Assembly (NCBI GenBank): GCA_902567785.1
Contig: CACFOR010000001.1
Location: 62,001 to 126,000 of the forward strand
Direction: 5' to 3'
DNA from: an uncultured Pelagibacteraceae bacterium
GTDB lineage: Bacteria; Pseudomonadota; Alphaproteobacteria; Pelagibacterales; Pelagibacteraceae
DNA: 64,000 bases
The position numbers and the translations under genes were made by a program. Positions 62,318 through 64,000 of the stretch are shown piece by piece. Under the pieces are notes generated by a model that saw only the letters and a program-made list of their open reading frames with translations, was not told the DNA's origin and did no database searches. How positions within the stretch are numbered: position 1 is the stretch's first letter; the number at the start of each line of letters is the position of its first letter.

Positions 62318-63548
62318 TCTTTACAATAACATGCTGTTTTTTTCCATGTGATACCTTCATACCTTTATCATTATCAAAGTTATCTTTATAAAATATTTTA
62401 TTTTCATTAGTTATAGTTTCGTTATTAATTTTCAAGCCATTATTTTTAATGACTCTTCTAACTTCTCCTTTTGAGTTACATAATTTTGTTAAAATAACTA
62501 AATCTAATATATTTATTCCGTTAACTATTTGATTTATTTTTACTCTTATTACTGGCAGATTTTTTCCAATAGATTTATCCTTAAAAGTTTTTTTTGCTGT
62601 TGCTTCAGAATCTTTTGCAGCTTTTGCTCCATGCAACATTGCTGTTGCTTCATTAGCAAGTAGGATTTTGAGATCATTTATATTTTGGATATTTTTTAAA
62701 CTATCAATTTTTTCTATATCTAAGTCTGTAAAAAGTTTAAGAAAATTTATTACATCTTTGTCGTCGGTATTTCTCCAAAATTGCCAGTATTGATAAGGTG
62801 AAAGCATTTTTTTATTTAACCAAACTGCCCCCTTTTCTGTTTTTCCCATTTTGGCTCCAGAAGATAATGTTATTAATGGAGTAGTAAGACCATATGTTTG
62901 TTTTTTATTTTTTCTTTTAATTAGGTCGTTGCCGTTAACTATATTACCCCATTGGTCTGAACCTCCTATTTGAAGAATACAATTATGTCTTTTATTCAAT
63001 TCATAAAAATCATAAGCTTGAAGCATCATATAATTAAATTCCATATAACTTAAGGATTGTTCTCTTTCTAATCTCAGTTTGACACTATCAAAGGTCAACA
63101 TTTTGTTGATAGTAAAATGTTTACCTATTTCTCTAAGAAAGCTAATGTAGTTTAGTTTACTTAACCACGAATAATTATTTACAAATATAGGTTTTGTTTT
63201 AGGATTTTTAGTTTTTAAAAAAATTTTAAATACATTTTCTATGCTTTTTATATTTTTATCAATTTCTTTTTTTTCAATAATTTTTCTAGTTTCTTCTTTA
63301 CCAGAAGGATCTCCAATTAATGTTGTTCCACCTCCAAGCAAAACTATTGGTTGATGTCCGTATTTTTGAAGAAGACGTAAGCACATTATTTGCATTAAAC
63401 TCCCAACATGTAAACTTGGAGCTGTACTATCAAAACCAATATAAGCTTTAATTTTACCCTTAGACATAAGGTCATTCAAAGCAGATCGATCAGTGCACTG
63501 ATTAAAATAACCTCTTTTTTCAAACTCAGATAGAAATGTTTCTTGCAT
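62310..63548 (-). CDS. tyrS: Tyrosine-tRNA ligase
   Basis: The 412-residue class I synthetase has the HIGH-like HVGS (APSLHVGSLMQIMCL), GGGTTLIGDPSGKEETRK, QIGGSDQWGNIVNGNDL and the KMSKS-like KMGKT. A C-terminal S4 RNA-binding domain (ILDLVILTKLCNSKGEVRRVIKNNGLKI) follows. Length is standard. It is divergent from anmK, a pairing seen in many Alphaproteobacteria, and convergent with the AsmA-like gene. Confidence 0.96.
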   Translation of the reverse strand: MQETFLSEFEKRGYFNQCTDRSALNDLMSKGKIKAYIGFDSTAPSLHVGSLMQIMCLRLLQKYGHQPIVLLGGGTTLIGDPSGKEETRKIIEKKEIDKNIKSIENVFKIFLKTKNPKTKPIFVNNYSWLSKLNYISFLREIGKHFTINKMLTFDSVKLRLEREQSLSYMEFNYMMLQAYDFYELNKRHNCILQIGGSDQWGNIVNGNDLIKRKNKKQTYGLTTPLITLSSGAKMGKTEKGAVWLNKKMLSPYQYWQFWRNTDDKDVINFLKLFTDLDIEKIDSLKNIQNINDLKILLANEATAMLHGAKAAKDSEATAKKTFKDKSIGKNLPVIRVKINQIVNGINILDLVILTKLCNSKGEVRRVIKNNGLKINNETITNENKIFYKDNFDNDKGMKVSHGKKQHVIVKII

Positions 63549-63609
63549 GAATTTTTAAGCTTCTTTACAACTCTAATATACAAGATTCTTTTTAAATTAA
63601 ATATAATTT

Positions 63610-64000
63610 ATGAGCAAATCCTATTGTAGTTTAGGTCTAATGAGTGGCACATCTGCTGATGGTGTTGATGCATCAATTATTCAATCAGATGGCGATAATC
63701 AATATAAAGTAATTTTCGACAAATATTTTGAGTATAAACAAGAGATATATAAAAATATTCACAACCTCAAAGAAGAAATAAATGATTCTAAAGATTTGAA
63801 AAGTTTATCAAAAAAAATTCAACCTTTAGAAAGAGAAATAACGTTATTTCATGCAGATGTGGTAAACGACATAATTAAAGGAAATAAAACAAACATTGAT
63901 CTGATAGGTTTTCATGGACAAACAATTTTTCATAACGAAAAAGAAAAAATTTCTAAACAAATAGGAGATGGTAGATTACTTTCTTCTCTTACCAAAAAAA
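63610..64000 (+). CDS. anmK: Anhydro-N-acetylmuramic acid kinase (5' part, runs off window)
   Basis: The first 130 codons of AnmK are present from the ATG at 63610; the ORF track omits it because it runs off the right edge. The ATP-binding opening GLMSGTSADGVDASII and the GFHGQTIFH segment identify the family. It phosphorylates and opens 1,6-anhydro-MurNAc during cell-wall recycling, a fitting companion to PBP1A. About two thirds of the protein lies beyond the window. Confidence 0.93.
   Translation, partial: MSKSYCSLGLMSGTSADGVDASIIQSDGDNQYKVIFDKYFEYKQEIYKNIHNLKEEINDSKDLKSLSKKIQPLEREITLFHADVVNDIIKGNKTNIDLIGFHGQTIFHNEKEKISKQIGDGRLLSSLTKK

Noticed and set aside
1-64000. CRISPR arrays, tRNA/rRNA genes, insertion sequences, prophage or replication origin
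   Set aside because: I saw no regularly spaced repeats, cloverleaf-like or conserved rRNA segments, transposase or integrase motifs, or DnaA-box clusters. A tRNAscan/Infernal run would be the decisive test for small RNAs.

Overview
The window looks like a chromosome segment of a streamlined marine alphaproteobacterium of the SAR11 clade (Pelagibacterales). The evidence is a very AT-rich sequence, tiny or negative intergenic distances, a SAM-II / terminator / SAM-V leader in front of a betaine-homocysteine methyltransferase gene, a TPP riboswitch on a ThiV-type symporter, an etf-coupled dimethylglycine dehydrogenase, and alphaproteobacterial gene orders (lptF-lptG-lptD-surA-pdxA-rsmA next to pepA; accB-accC-aroQ; NDUFA12-DUF2155; purM-purN beside DUF2066-hda). 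I see no rRNA or tRNA genes, IS elements, prophage or CRISPR array, and no stretch longer than about 300 bases without a feature.

Layout. 1-12.5 kb is a one-carbon / methylated-amine module: a Rieske oxygenase running off the left edge, BHMT under two SAM riboswitches, a MetF-like protein translationally overlapped with a LigM/DmdA-like GcvT-family protein, two membrane-protein genes, three tiny overlapping genes, then dimethylglycine/sarcosine dehydrogenase followed without a gap by etfB, etfA and ETF:quinone oxidoreductase. Together these can take methyl groups from betaine to homocysteine or tetrahydrofolate and pass the electrons to ubiquinone. 12.5-16.3 kb holds hisI, folE, an AcuI-type acrylyl-CoA reductase with a LysR regulator, and a bactofilin. 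16.3-20.3 kb is a ferric-iron ABC transporter behind a Fur-like box, with a long hairpin between the binding-protein gene and the permease gene. 20.4-24.2 kb holds the TPP-controlled ThiV symporter, a rhomboid protease, RseP and HU, closed by a strong terminator.

24-42 kb is mostly minus-strand housekeeping: a glycosyltransferase-like gene, purF, cvpA, an RND protein, dnaB and rplI-rpsR-rpsF; then plus-strand fabD-fabG-acpP-gmk; then the outer-membrane block rsmA-pdxA-surA-lptD-lptG-lptF. 42-64 kb holds pepA, ndk, purN-purM, DUF2066-hda-aspS, a stand-alone class II ribonucleotide-reductase-like C-terminal domain, NDUFA12, DUF2155, accC-accB-aroQ, thiS-thiG, an RNase E with no cysteines, PBP1A, prfB with the classic +1 programmed frameshift, an AsmA-like protein, tyrS, and the start of anmK.

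The thiamin genes fit together: thiazole synthesis genes (thiS, thiG) are present, while the riboswitch-controlled symporter is of the type proposed to import the pyrimidine half (HMP). The points most worth a second look are the MetF plus LigM/DmdA-like pair of unknown substrate, the start-proximal riboswitches, the structured intercistronic hairpin of the iron operon, the orphan RNR-like domain, and the cysteine-free RNase E. All calls come from reading the sequence; no database search was run.
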